From the NCBI GenBank assembly GCA_012845835.1, contig JABAKD010000009.1, forward strand, positions 8,707,413-8,771,412: 64,000 nucleotides of DNA. Direction: 5' to 3'. The translations under genes were made by a program, and so were the position numbers. Origin of the DNA: Undaria pinnatifida (Eukaryota > Sar > Phaeophyceae > Laminariales > Alariaceae). The notes below the pieces were generated by a model, which ran no database searches, had not been told where the DNA came from, and saw nothing but the letters and a program-made list of their open reading frames with translations. Shown piece after piece: positions 1 to 12,492 of this stretch (the stretch's first letter is position 1; every line of letters starts with the position of its first letter).

Positions 1-345
1 GCAGATGGAAGTTTCCATGGCAATAGTGGAAGCTTCCATGGAAGTAGATGGGAGGTAATGAAGATGAAAGCTTCCATGGCAGTAGTGCAAGCTTCTGTGG
101 AAGTAGATGGATGATTCCATGGAAGAAGATGGAAGCTTCCATGGAAGTTTAGTCGACCTACCATGGAAGTAGTGGAAGATTCTGTAGGAATGATGGAAGC
201 TTCCATAAAAGTGGTGAAGCTCCCATGGAAGTGGCGGAAGCTTCCATGGAAGTAGTGGAAGATTCCATGGAAATACTGGAAGCTTCTGTGGGAATGATGG
301 AGGCTTCCATGGAAGTGGTGGAAGATTCCATGGAATCCATCTACT
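1..345. repeat. 21-bp minisatellite
   Basis: Degenerate tandem array built on a GGAAGCTTCCATGGAAGTAG-like core. The minus-strand translation shows a seven-residue period (SMESSTT / SMEASII / PTEASSI and so on), which gives a 21-bp unit. Many units contain the palindromes AAGCTT and CCATGG. The array runs into the window start, so its true length is unknown. The open frame on the minus strand is a by-product of the 3-fold period. Confidence 0.85.
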
Positions 346-3300
346 TCCACGAAAAAAGCTACAACGCGTAAAACCATACGCCGGCTTGAAACGTCAACAT
401 CCTTATCGATCTCTTTACAGCTATAAAAATATAATATCTCGAGCATCTGACGTCAACCCTGCCGCATACCAGAACAGACTGACACAACTGATGTAACCTT
501 GAGTAAGCGATCATTAGCAGCTCGGGCACCACGGAAAAGTTGTGCAATGTTGCTGTGGTTTACTGGGATGCCTCCTCCTGAGTAAGACACGCACGAAATT
601 ATGTTGATCTAGCGCTCCTTTGTGGGAGACAGAGTCGATGGATTTCAGAGTCACCAAGACTGAGTACACGACTAAACGGCAAACAAACGCAAACAGAGTG
701 AACGGACATGCGAGGCAGGCACGAAATAATCATTGTAGTAAAATGTGGGATCATCGGAGATCGTGCAGCCGAGAGTTCCCCACAAACAATACGCCCCGAG
801 ATAGGCGCGTCCCCTTCCCCTCCCTCCCTCCATCCCTCCCTCCCTCCCTCCCTCCCTCCCTCCCTCCCTCCCTCCCTCCCCTCCTTTTCCCCCTCCCCCT
901 CTCGCTAAATATCCAGGCCTGCCCCTTCACACCAGATATCAGCACCGAACAGAGGCACCCCGTATCGATCGAGAAGGCTAAAAACAATGGTACGTGTTTG
1001 TGTTTCTGTGCTGAAACAAGGACGCGCCGCGAATGTCGCACTGGGACATTCTTACTGCGGCAAAGCTCCATTCAGTACTTTTTAATATCGATCATAATGT
1101 GTCTTTCAATTTTGTCGTGGATGACAAGAAAAATACGACGAACGTTTGAAGCGTCATCTTACACAAAAAAAACATAGGCTTGCAAGAGGATGGGCATCGA
1201 TGAAATCCTCGATATTGGAGACGTATGTTGTGTAAAACGGCAAACACTTCGTATACTGCCTGATGGAAATTATGTGAATAAGCTGCACCCCAGGATTCCT
1301 TTAAGAAAGGGCAGCCAAAAGATATGCCCCGTACGGCGAAACTGCAGCAAACCGAGAGCAAACACGACAAACAGCAGCAAGCATAGTTGCTGCTGTGGTA
1401 TCCAGAAATTTACCGCTGAGACAGGGCCGACCTTCGTATTATGACGGTGGTGCTGATGTTCTCAGCTCTCATGTATTGTAGTCTAATAGTAGGTCACTTC
1501 GCTGCAATCAAGCCCGTCTGTAATGGAGTGCCCTCCGTAGAAGGATAGTTTGTAGCTTCGACGTGAAACCATTTCATGGTTGAGGTGAAACCACGTGACA
1601 TTAGATGTCACATTCACGTCAAGGCCATCATAGATGGGCGATAATGTAGGTGACGATGATGGGACAAGCAGGACGCCCCACATCTCACTACCTGCTCTAC
1701 CTGCTCTACCTGCTCTACCCAGCCCTATCGTGCCTAGACCTGTTTTGTCTGTCTTTTAGAGTTTAATGTAGAGGAAATAATGTAAAAGCTTTTGAGTCTA
1801 TCCAGCGAGCCACGAGGAGAGACCAAACAAGGGCACCGGAACCCATGAGGAGCACGCTTCCCAACACCGATCAACCACGCATCCCCCACTCGGATTACCA
1901 CCACAATTGGCGTCGTCGGAGCAGTGAACGTGTCGACCTTGGGCTGCGTGACCTTCTCCCCGGTGCTCTTCTCTCCCCAAGGCAAGCTCTTTTCGCCTTG
2001 CATAGCTTTGCCTTTTACTCTTCCCGTTTTTTTTTGGTACTTTTTCTTCACCTATTTATCTTTTCCTATCGTCTTTTAACATACTCCCTTTCATCCAGTA
2101 GCGAACTTGGTTATCTATTTGTCTCCTATCCGCAAACCACGGGCCCCTCCTGGCCTCTGCTTCGCGACAGAAACGTTGGGTCTGCAACTACCACGGCTTT
2201 GTGCAGTAGCTTTCGGCTATATTGTCTTCCCGTGCTCTCTCTTCGTGGGACCCTACTATGACAATCGAACGAAGGAAGTGCTCCCATATAGTGCTGTACT
2301 TGTCTTCACCTCTTTTCCACTGCAAAAGCGTTCCTAGTCTAATTCCAAGTGGTTTGTGCCCATGTTGGGAGTCCTGTCCAGAAGAATGCCCCGCCAGGTT
2401 AATCAAACCTTGTGAGAAATTTCGCAGTTGGAACTCTGTGAGCTGTTTGCACTCGACTGATTCGAGTGGCCGGCTCCGTTGCACCACACCTTACTAAGTG
2501 TTGTATTAATACCGTGTCGTTACGGAATAAGGGTACATGTGCAATAGTTTGCCCTACCACACCCTCCCGAGTACGAGTTGCGCGCCTCGGATGAAGGCAA
2601 TAACTCGCCTTTCTCTCTCCTACTTTTGGTCATCCCCTCGCATTTCTGCTAATAATCTATATTATAGACAGCAGTGCGTGACTATTTTTCGGGTTTCGTT
2701 TTTCAGCTGAACCATGTTTGGGTTTTGGTTTCTTGGCATATTTTTACCAGGTACCAGCACGCTGTGTGCTGTAACCTTTCGAGCATTGCATCTGACCTAT
2801 GAGACACTCCACCTTTATGTGTGTTCACACAAAGTACGGCTCATCTACTCGTATAGGCCCACCACCAGCGGTGCGCGACGCCTACGGCTGTACTACTGCT
2901 GTGTTGGCCTTTTCAGCGAGCCCTAGTGCAGGTCGCGACTACTTTTACTAGTAGTAGTGTTCGTTCTGGTAATCTTCTATTAGGCTTTGATGAAACTTTC
3001 GAAACATTTCGTTTGCCTTATTAACGGAAGTTTTGAGGCATCCTGTATTTGAGATGGACGCTCGCAAGTGTGAGATGGACACTAGTACAGTACCAAGCAC
3101 CAAGCGTCCTTGTGGTGTGCTGCTGTTGTTATCTCACATTGCTATAACATACATACCACTACACGTCGACGTCACGAACATAATAGCTCAGAAATAGCCT
3201 GCTTCTAAGAGTGACCCTGTCTGTACCTGAGTTACGTCCACTAGGTAGGGAGGTCCCGAGAAAAAGGAACAACGGTGCGAAGATAATAGATGGGATCGAG

Positions 3301-3468
3301 CCAAAAAAGAGGAGAAAAAAAAGCTTCCAACAACAAAAAGTCTCGATTGTTGCGCCATTCCCCAAGAAATGTCCACACCGAGAGTACGGGCCACATCGTT
3401 TATCGACCTTTCTTTGAATAGGTTTTATAATTGACAATTACCTGACCGGGAAACGGGTTTTTCTCAGT
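346..3468. other. Intergenic, no gene recognised
   Basis: No open frame here resembles a known protein and no frame is supported by a second copy in the window. It contains a (TCCC)n microsatellite at about 820-893. I see nothing else that I can name. Confidence 0.5.
820..893. repeat. (TCCC)n microsatellite
   Basis: Uninterrupted CCCT/TCCC tetranucleotide run in a C/T-rich tract. It creates a proline-serine-rich frame on the plus strand and a glycine/arginine-rich one on the minus strand. Neither should be taken as a gene. Confidence 0.9.
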
Positions 3469-3679
3469 TCAGGGCTTTTCGCGGGTCGGTTCACCACTCA
3501 CTCACGGGTCGGTATGACCCGACCCGATCCGTGCGCTGTGAAAAACTGCTGACCCGACCGCTTCTGACCCGTGTGATTTCGAACTATTAATATCTATCTC
3601 CTGACTGACTCGACCCGCGATATTTGGCAACTTCCTGAGACGATCCGCGGATCGGATCATGACCCGAGGAAAGCGCTGT
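3469..3679. repeat. GGGTC-family short element with inverted ends
   Basis: Starts TCAGGGCTTTTCGCGGGTC and ends in the near-inverted GACCCGAGGAAAGCGCTG. The interior is rich in GGGTC/GACCC pentamers. The same end sequence bounds larger GGGTC-rich blocks at 37227-38971 and ends another copy at 30825, so this looks like a short non-autonomous member of one family. No coding capacity. Confidence 0.6.
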
Positions 3680-3975
3680 TTTTCCTCATTTCGACATCAA
3701 TCAGTTCGGTATTCCAAATTTTTTAACCGACGGCAAACTCACGGCTGACGTCCTTGAAATATTTCTTATAAAATAATGCACTGCCGGCGCAGCAACAAAT
3801 GTGGCGGAAATTGGAGTCATAATAGTAATCGTTATCGTTCCAAATGGTTGCGAACATGTCGGACGAGTAAAAAATCGAGTAATGACCAACCCAGCCTGTA
3901 TAAAGATAACATTCCCTGGTGGGACCCGTTTGATCTACCTGGTACATGATACCAGGTATGTTGATAGTCTATATA

Positions 3976-5955
3976 CAGTCGACCCCGCTTTAAGGAAACC
4001 AAAATTAAGGAAACTCCCCGAGTAAAGGAAACATTTTTTCGCCGAAACACAATACCCCGCAGAATGTAATATATACAAGGGCTCCGCTCCGCGGGCGGCT
4101 GACGCCGCCCGCTACGCTCGCGCAAGGCAGGGAAGAATGCAACTAAAAACATAGACTATCTAAAGGGGGCAGAAAGAAGAGGCCCACGATTTGGTGCGAA
4201 CAGCGATTTGATAATGCCAAGAGCTGCTTGTGCAGAGCAAATTGCCCTGTTGTGCTCAGCTGTGCTGTGTGCTTTTGTTACCGGTGTTACGTTCTGATCG
4301 GCAGTACGGGGGTAATTTGCGTGGGGGAAAAAACAGGGGGCCGTGAAAGATCAAATACATAGTCTATAGAAGAAGAAAAAAGAGGAAAAGTAGTACTCCG
4401 TACACAACAACACACGCATTATACCCGGTACTGCTCTATGTTCGAAAGAAAGCACACAGCGCCCGCAGCGACACAGCACCACAGCGACACAGCACCGCAG
4501 CGACACAGCACCGCAGCGAAGGGCACGGCACCGCACCGCATGGCTCCGCACGGCTCCGCACGGCTCCGCACGGCTCCGCACGGCGCTACGCTGCGCTGCT
4601 GGGCCATATATAGCCGGATTGATCTGAGCTGGGCGTGCATGTGATCCAACGGCGTAGTATCTGATGGTACGTACAAACCTGGTGTAGTAGTACAGGTATG
4701 TACTATTGGCGTTTCGTATATCGAACGGCTCCGCACGGCGCTACGCTGCGCTGCTGGGCCATATATAGCCGGATTGATCTGAGCTGAGCGTGCATGTGAT
4801 CCATCAGCGTAGTATCTGATGGTACGTACAAACCTGGTGTAGTAGTACCGGTATGTACTATCTCGCCCTCCGAGTTGTAAAGTGGTGGGGAAGCGCTACG
4901 GCGACAGGTGGCCAGCGTAGGGAGCTGAAAGTCGGTGCCTACTCGTAGAACACTAAAAAGCCGGCAGTCAACTTCAACATCTCACGACTTTGCGCCGTAG
5001 ATGCGTCGTAGAGTCGTAGATCATACGTTGGATAAAGTTACGGAATGAAGAAAATAAAAAGAGAACGGGAAAAAAGGAAACGAAGAAAGCGAAGAAAGTA
5101 AGGAACGCGAAGAATGCCGGGAAGGTTCTCCGAGAGGGGGGTTTAGGCAGGCGTGTTCCAAGTGGGAGCGCTGAGAGCGGAGCAGGTCCCATTAACCAAG
5201 TGAATAAGGTTTAAAAAAAAATCGAGGACAAATGTAATTATATCTATGGGGGGGTCCAGATTCTAGTCCGCGGGCCCCCCTTAAAACACGTCTCAGCGTA
5301 TCCTCTTCGCCAGCAGAGAGTAGTCTGCTGCTTCACCTGCTGTCTGCGGTACGCAAAGATTCGTTTCACCTACCGGTGCGTCCTCTGCATCTGGGTTAAA
5401 ACGGTGCGGGGAACCCACGTGCACGATCACGAACCTCGTCTCGGGTATCCACAGCACCTCCTTTCGAAAACGGTGCATTCGTTCACGCATGAAACACAAG
5501 TCAAGCGCAGGTCCAAGGAGGGGGGGGAGCTGCAGGCAACTCTTCGCGATATGTGGAGGAAGTCGTAGCGTTGAGTGTTCGCGGATTGTCGGCCATACGC
5601 CGTATTGTATGCTTGTGTCTGAATGGCGCTCCAGTAGAGAGTAACGCAGGAGAGTTTCTGCGTGCGCTCCCCCTGGGGTAAACAAGAGTCACCAGGTGAA
5701 GTTGAAGTGTCCATCAGGTATTTTCCGTGCTGTGCGGTGGTGTTCAGCAATAAACAATTACTTTCTCGCCGAGTCCCAGCCTCTTTTTTTATTCCAACAA
5801 TGCCCTGCCCAGGGCGCACCTTTTGACGTATGTACCACCACCATTGACCCCGGGGATGGTGCGTTCTGATCCCCTGAAGTTTAAGGAAACTTCCTCGCGT
5901 TATGGAAACATTTTTCGAAGCAAAACCATAAGTTTCCTTAAAGCGGGGTCGACTG
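3976..5955. mobile_element. TA-flanked inverted-terminal-repeat element (pogo/Tc1-mariner type)
   Basis: The left end CAGTCGACCCCGCTTTAAGG (continuing AAAC) is exactly inverted at the right end (5932-5955), a perfect 24-bp pair. Both ends are flanked by TA (3974-3975 and 5956-5957), the target duplication typical of the Tc1/mariner superfamily. AAGGAAAC is repeated just inside both ends, as subterminal transposase sites often are. I recognise no transposase inside, so the copy is probably non-autonomous. It contains a 155-bp tandem duplication. The CAGT start and TA site resemble the second such element at 47552-49109. Confidence 0.8.
4451..4860. repeat. GC-rich tandem repeats including a 155-bp duplication
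   Basis: 4451-4570 is a run of CACAGCGACACAGCACCG-like and CACGGCTCCG units. It is followed by two copies of a segment of about 135 bp (4571-4705 and 4726-4860, period 155) that both contain GGGCCATATATAGCCGG and TACGTACAAACCTGG. The copies differ at a few positions only. The block lies inside the element at 3976-5955. Confidence 0.8.
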
Positions 5956-5957
5956 TA

Positions 5958-8900
5958 CCTGGTATAGTATACAAGGTTCCCCTTCGGGAGGTGGACACGT
6001 GCCTCCCGGGGGCGACGCAAGTCGAATGACTACAACTGATGATGAAGTATTTATGCAGAAGGTGTATATCGGAGGGATGCGTAGTGGAAAGAATGTGGAT
6101 AATATAAGATATCACAGACATTTGGAGGAGGAGGGTTGGGATATTGCTGAGGCTCGGTGTGATAAGTTATTCGAAAGTCCACTCCGTATAACTGCGTGGC
6201 AGCAATTAATTCTACGTTTGTAGCATATATATGCGTAAGGCTGTGACATGAAGTGGAGATACTCTTCAATACTCGAATATGTAGTAGGTTGAGATCCAGC
6301 GACTTCCACAAGTTCTTGATTTGCTCCAGCGTATTTAAGCCTGACGATATGCCTATATTTTTGGCTCTAAACCAAATTAAGCCCTATCGTGTTTTAAATG
6401 TCTAAAAAATAGGGGGTTTTTTTCGACCTGACGACCACGGCAGACCACGGTGAGATGTGGATTTTCCCAAAATATGCACTTGGGCACATTTTGGCCCAAG
6501 TGCATATTTGAAGCAATTTTCCGAGTATTTTCCAGCAAACAACAGCATTTCAGACGACAAAAGCTCGAGGAAACATCAGACACTCTGCAGCAGCAGCACA
6601 GTAGCACAACACCCACGCAGTAATTGCAACGCTCAACCTAGCAAGCCGCTTGGTGTATCCCCAACCCGGGTTAATCAACCTGCGTGTACAACACGATCAG
6701 AAACGTTGGCGGTGGTCAGAGGCGACCCACTCTCGTGGAGCGGCATGCCTCTACGTACTATTACTTGAAAAGGAGTCCTTGTTCATTCACGAGGATCGAG
6801 CGCACACACAACACAACACGTCACACCACAAAACAAAACAACACAGCACAACACACAGACAACCAGCACCCCAGCAGCCAACCCAACTACAGCACAACTA
6901 GCCGGTGGAAAACGCCCGCGAGACTCCTCCTACCCTGGCGTTCTCTGCGGTCAGAGAACTGGGACTCTGACATAGTTCGTCGCGCGCTCGTGCTCCTGCT
7001 CTCTCGTCCTGAGAGGCTGTAATTTTTCGATGACACATTTTTTTTGTTTGGTTTTTGTGCCCGATGTAGCGCATGGCCGGAGCTGCTGCTGCAGTTTACA
7101 ACCCTGTTGCCTCTTTCCCGCGGATGCCTACAGTTCGAGGGTGGAAATTGAACCGGGTTGAGGGCCAGTCCTGCTGTGCTGCTGTACTGACTGCCACACT
7201 GAGGCACACCGAAGGCGGCAGACGCCTGCGAGGTATCCTACATATGAAGCGAGTATGGAGTACGAAGCACTCAATGTTTTTGCCAGGCACCAGTTATTTG
7301 TTTTGGCCGTTTGTTCAAGCTCGCACAGCATGGGCAGGGGAGGGTCTTTCTCGAAGTTTCCACCCACTCATGTGCTGACTCATGACATAAATCCTCGTCT
7401 TGCCATCTGCGTCTGGAGTAGTGCAGAAATATCATAGTCTATTTTCAAGTAGTTTGATCTTTCCTCGGCTTTTCTTTTTATGCGTACTGAAAGAGACCAC
7501 TATTTCGAGTTTTAGACATATGGTGTTTTTTTTATGCGTTTAAGGTCGAAATATCGAATGGCCTAGCTCTTTCAGTTGGAAGTACTTAAGACCTAACCTC
7601 GAGGCTTAAATACGTCTAGTGTGTGGTTGCCCGGGGACAGAAGTGTCTCATACCCCGCAAAATAGAGCCAGTCTCGGCGGCTTTCCGCGGCCATAGCTCG
7701 CGCCACGGACGTCCCATGAGCCCGGCACACGGCTGATAATATACCGACGGGTAGTCTGATCGCATTGCAGAAGAAAGCACACAAAAAAACTCTGCGCCGG
7801 CGGAGAAAAAGGGACGGACTAGGCAAAAAAATCAAAATGGTACATATGCATATAGCACATATTCCCTGGGTTGTATCCGTACTGCGCAGATTCTGCACAG
7901 CACATCTTTATCATGTCGACACATATGGGATCCTGCAGATCATCTAGATAATAATCTAGATCATCTGCTACTACTGTAGATCATGTAGGTCGTGATCTGT
8001 CGGATGCGTGCAATTTTCCAACCATGGGTGTCACCCATTGCCGCCCTCAACCGCTAGCAACACACCGCCGCCGACTACTACCCCGTGACCTACAGTAAGG
8101 TCGTGCCGCAGCGCGGCCGTAGGTCCAGGTACAGAACGAAACGTGTGCATGCAAACGAGTCATCTACTGCTGCTTTTGCTGCTGCTGGCGCAAGGGTGGG
8201 GGTTGTACCAAAAGCGAGGCTAGGACGCCTTGTTACCTCAACGATGTTTTTCACATTCTAGTCTACGCGCGCAAGCCGAGTTTGTTCATAAACAAGTACT
8301 GCTGCTACTCGTACGACGTAGATCGTACGCGTAGAGCCTGCCCGTTTGGCTGCATGATGTCGGTGATTTCCATCACCAAATTGCAGGGAAGTATCCGTAA
8401 TATGCGGGAGTGCACTGCCGTCCATATATATATATTGATAGCAGTGCAGAACTGCTGCTGTAGCATTACCGGTACTAAATCCCTCAAGGATGCGTGCATC
8501 GGATCTACTGTTGTTGTAGTACCAGCCGCACGGTACAGGGCTCGGGAGCCGCAACGTCTACGTACCATACGTACAACAGGACTCGTCTATACCCGGTACA
8601 GCAGTACCTTGTACCTGGTAGGCTCTGTGTGTCATGCATATGAGTGTATGATGAGTAAGAATATCAAACACGTCATACTGGTATGATACGGTAATTAATA
8701 CTTAGTAATACGAACACTCACCCGCTCATGATACCGCACTACCGCATCCGGATCGTCGGCTGCCTCTCCCCTCCGCGCCACGAGCAGCAGCCGCGACAGG
8801 CTGCTTCGTCCACCCTGCTTCTCCAGCCGAGCGTCTAGGTGGTCGAGATAGCTTGACGTGAGACTCATGGGATCTTCGGCGCTGTGAGCATGGCGCAACG

Positions 8901-9248
8901 AGCTGGTGCCTTCGTACAGCTACTACTGGTGCCGCAATGGAATGCCAAACCTGAACAACATTAAATATCCAGGAATGTAACCGTTTCAAGTTTTCTCAAT
9001 CAAACGGCATAATCATCAGGGGACACAACCCAAGGTGGTTGGGATATTTTTTCATGTGTAATTTTCATGATGTGATTATTTTTACTTTTGTTACCGGCAT
9101 GGATCCTAGATCATCAGATTGGGCCCACGAGCAAAACGCGTACATAGGGAAGGAGGTACGCTGCGAGCTGTTCCTGGGACCTGTACCCCCTCCCTGACGA
9201 AAATTGTGGCCGTTCGCATTTACTGTTGCAGACAGTGGTGGTTGTTCC
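5958..9248. other. Intergenic, no gene recognised
   Basis: I see no convincing coding region or RNA gene. Short self-complementary TCTAGAT/GATC-rich sequence occurs near 7935-7995. Open frames around 7.1 kb and 8.3 kb have no family features and no second copy in the window. Confidence 0.45.
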
Positions 9249-9338
9249 TCTTGGGTTGCGGCGGATTGACATGACGTCACGTAAAATTAAATTCGTAGCG
9301 CAATGCTGCTTAAGTCTGTACAACTCCACCAGTCAATC
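9249..9338 (+). repeat. Fragment matching the 3' flank of the retroelement (possible solo LTR piece)
   Basis: The stretch from TTGCGGCGGATTG through GTCTGTACAACTCCA matches 24892-24966 at most positions, including the CATGACG.CACGTAAAAT and AATGCTGC blocks. The second site lies about 420 bp past the last codon of the retroelement at 21.2-24.5 kb, so an LTR fragment is plausible. I did not find a matching 5' LTR. Confidence 0.4.
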
Positions 9339-9514
9339 CACAGAAAGCGTCCCCACAACAGATAGTCTCAGTCCAAATAAATACACACAAAACCAAACGA
9401 GGGAAAAAGGAACCTGAACTTGATCTGACACGAGCGTGAGTGACTGCGAACCGAGCCTGAGTACAGCGATCGTTACCGTAAGGTATTGTAGGAGGTTTCA
9501 TCCGGATATCTGTT

Positions 9515-9692
9515 ACAAGCGGACGGGGCCGCCTCAACGGCGGCCCCGTCATCCAGTAGAGACGCCCCGGTCTGAGGGCGAGGATGGGAGATATGTGAAA
9601 GTAGAGGTGGTTGTTGTTACATATTGAGCTGTATCGGGGGATACCAAGAGGGTGAGGCTGTGGTGGTTTGTGGTCACGTACAGGGGACTGTG
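9515..9692 (+). repeat. Dispersed repeat R2, copy 1
   Basis: Begins ACAAGCGGACGGGGCC and contains a GC-rich hairpin (CGGGGCCGCC, loop TCAA, GGCGGCCCCG). It is repeated nearly identically at 11787-11964. A short diverged form of the hairpin follows R1 copy 1 at about 10076-10113. Confidence 0.8.
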
Positions 9693-9867
9693 AGATGCCA
9701 CCTTGCGATGCGACGTCCGATCGAATCTAGCGTTGGCGGAGATTCACCTATGTTTCTCCGCCTCAGAGGATCTGTCAGGGACTACTGTGAGGTGCTACCT
9801 TGCGATGGTGAAAACGAACACTACTTGAGGCAGATGTAACTTGCTTGTAGACCGACTTTTCGCGGGT

Positions 9868-10070
9868 CTGAACACCGTGCCGTGATGGAAAAACTTTGTA
9901 GAGCACGCCCAGCCTTTTCAAGGCCTTTCAACTTGTAAGGGCGCGTAGAGGTGAAGGGTTCCTGTATTGTACTGTTTTCAGAGTAGGCTAAGTTGCGCCG
10001 CTTCGCTCTGGTCAGCCGCGTTCTGCTCTCTCGTTAGCGCTCAGCCTAAAACGTCATCCTAGGTACCCAT
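9868..10070 (+). repeat. Dispersed repeat R1, copy 1
   Basis: Segment from CTGAACACCGTGCCGTGATG to CATCCTAGGTACCCA. It is present three times in the same orientation (also 11586-11787 and 12291-12492) with few differences. An R2-type hairpin follows copies 1 and 2 directly, so R1+R2 may be one composite element. No coding capacity. Confidence 0.85.
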
Positions 10071-10550
10071 ACAAGGATTGGGCGGGGTCGCCTATCGGCG
10101 GCCCCGCCCTCCGAAACAGTTGCGCAAAAAGGATGTGACTGAGAGAAGGGGAAGGTAATGGACGGTACCAAGAGGTTGAGGTGCTACATGTATTTGAAAC
10201 ATATGTCATTAAAAATGGTGGGTTTTGTCGGGAGTGGTTTTGCGCGCAGCGTTTGTGAAGGTAGGTGTCGGTGCACTGCATAGAGGAATTGAAAATACGA
10301 AACAAAACCCAAATAAGGAGGTTGTGGATAGGCGAGAAATAGACGGGAAAAAAATAGAAAGAAAACAGCGGTTGAAAAAATAAATAAACCGTGGCTGAAA
10401 CGTAATATATAAGGAAAGCTCAATTGGCAAAGGTAGTAGCCAGACCTTGGCTGAATCCGGAGAAGGATTCGGACGGCATGGCATGCGCCGCGAGCGCTGA
10501 AGAATGGGAGACGAATTCCGTATGTTTATCAAGTGGAAAAATCCTATCGC

Positions 10551-10644
10551 AACTGCAGGAAAGAAACACAACGTTCATTAGAGCAATCAGACCAACTTAA
10601 CTGCAGGAAAGAAACACAACGTTCATTAGAGCAATCAGACCAAG
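10551..10644 (+). repeat. 48-bp tandem duplication
   Basis: Two nearly perfect adjacent copies of a 48-bp unit containing CTGCAGGAAAGAAACACAAC and TTCATTAGAGCAATCAGACC. Confidence 0.9.
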
Positions 10645-10689
10645 TCCATGGCACCAAGGTACGCGAAAAATGCAAATCTACGCCGGAAG

Positions 10690-11420
10690 GCAGACCATTC
10701 ATTTCTTTTAGCAGCAGCAGCGGCGGGGGTAGAGGTGGCCGATGGCCCATCGAGGAAGTGCGGCACAGCAGCAGTAGTGTCTACAGTAGCAGTCGTCTGG
10801 CAAGGGGGAGGGGGCACACACACTGGCTCCGCGAGCTCAAGACCGCAGACAGCTGATTTTTCATTATTCGAAACGTACTCACCGGAGACACCAACAGCAG
10901 CGGCAGCAGCAGCACAGCAGCTACACTTCACAAAAAAACATGATTCTATAAATGAATGTGTAAAACATCAGCTCTGAGTACGACCGATTGAATGGTTGAA
11001 ACTCAACTTTGCAAGCTGCGTGGTACATGGTTATAAAAACAACACAAGAAAAGGCGGAAAAGTTTTGGAACATGCACAGAAGAGAGTGAAAGCAGCACCA
11101 GCAGCAGCAACACACAGCAGTAGCAGCAGCAGCGGCGGCGGCGGGCGCAGAGGCGGGCGATAGCCCAGCAAGGAATTGCGGCACAGCAGCTGTAGTGTCT
11201 ACAGTACTGTCTACAGCAGCGGCCATCCGGCAGGAGGAGGAGCACACACAGCACTGGCACAGGCTAGGCGAGGTCATGACCACAGAAAGTCGATTTTTTA
11301 TTTTAAGAAACAAACGCAGTAGTCAGCATCAGGAGCAGCAGCAGGAGCAGCAGCTGTAGTAGCAGCAGCAGCAGCAGCAGCAGCGGCGGCACTACCACAG
11401 CAGTACAACAGCAGTGGAGC
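10690..11420 (+). repeat. Duplicated CAG-rich block
   Basis: Two related segments (about 10715-10875 and 11125-11310) share a CAGCAGCGGCGG tract, GTAGTGTCTACAGTA, GGCACACACA-type sequence and a final CTGATTTTTCATTATT-like end. A further CAG/GCA run follows at about 11335-11400. The alanine-, serine- or cysteine-rich frames are typical products of such triplets and are not called as genes. Confidence 0.75.
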
Positions 11421-11472
11421 AGTACGTACCGACCAATCCACAACGGCAGCACACAGCAGTACGGCAGGAGCT

Positions 11473-12492
11473 GGGTGGGATTTGCACTTTCTTACGATTC
11501 TCCAGCTTCCAGGGGAGAGCGCGAGCCGTCCCCGGGAGAGGCTTTTCATGCCCCCCGCTCGCGGAGTTGGGACTCGTCGGCGTGCCTGAACACCGTGCCG
11601 TGATGGAAAAACTTTGTAGAGCACGCCCAGCCCTTTCAAGTTCTTTCAACTTGTAAGGGCGCGTAGAGGTGAAGGGTTCCTTTACTATACTATTTTCAGA
11701 GTAGGCTAAGTTGCGCCGCTTCGCTCTGGTCAGCCGCGTTCTGCTCTCTCGTTAGCGCTCAGCCTAAAACGTCATCCTAGGTACCCACAAGCGGACGGGG
11801 CCGCCTCAACGGCGGCCCCGTCATCCAGTAGAGGCGCCCCGGTCTGAGGGCGAGGATGGGAGATATGTGAAAGTAGAGGTGGTTGTTGTTACATATTGAG
11901 CTGTATCGGGGGATACCAAGAGGGTGAGGCTGTAGTGGTTTGTGGTCACGTACAGGGGACTGTGTACCTCTACGGGCAAAAAGACAGTACGGAGCCACTT
12001 GGACGGTCGCACCCCACCATCACAGCAGTAGTACAACAGCAGTACAACAGCAGTGGAGCAGCACGTACCGACCAATCCATAGCGGCCGCGAGTCGACGGG
12101 TACTTATACCGTAACTGAGACTCATACGGTACAGGAGTACGATGAAGAAAACCTTTGCTGCAAGCTGCAGTGAGCTGGGTGGGATTTGCACTTTTTTTAC
12201 GATTCTCTACCTTTCGGGGAAGATCGCTAGCCGTCCCCGGGAGAGACTTCTCATGCCCCGCGCTCGCGGAGTTGGGACTCGTCGGCGTGCCTGAACACCG
12301 TGCCGTGATGGAAAAACTTTGTAGAGCACGCCCAGCCCTTTCAAGTTCTTTCAACTTGTAAGGGCGCGTAGAGGTGAAGGGTTCCTTTACTATACTGTTT
12401 TCAGAGTAGGCTAAGTTTCGCCGCTTCGCTCTGGTCAGCCGCGTTCTGCTCTCTCGTTAGCCCTCAGCCTAAAACGTCATCCTAGGTACCCA
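11473..12492 (+). repeat. Tandem R1/R2 units, period about 705 bp
   Basis: The stretch from GGGTGGGATTTGCAC (11473 and again 12177) through R1 (11586 and 12291) is duplicated with a period of 704-705 bp. R2 lies between the two units (11787-11964). 11965-12176 is specific to the first unit and carries CAG/GTA-rich sequence. These blocks explain nearly all of 11.5-12.5 kb. Confidence 0.8.

Noticed and set aside
1-345. Possible CRISPR-like array
   Set aside because: Units are contiguous 21-bp repeats without unique spacers, and the sequence is eukaryotic.
620-1177. 185-codon plus-strand frame with a PSLPPSLPP run
   Set aside because: The frame exists because of the (TCCC)n microsatellite. Flanking sequence has no protein-like features.
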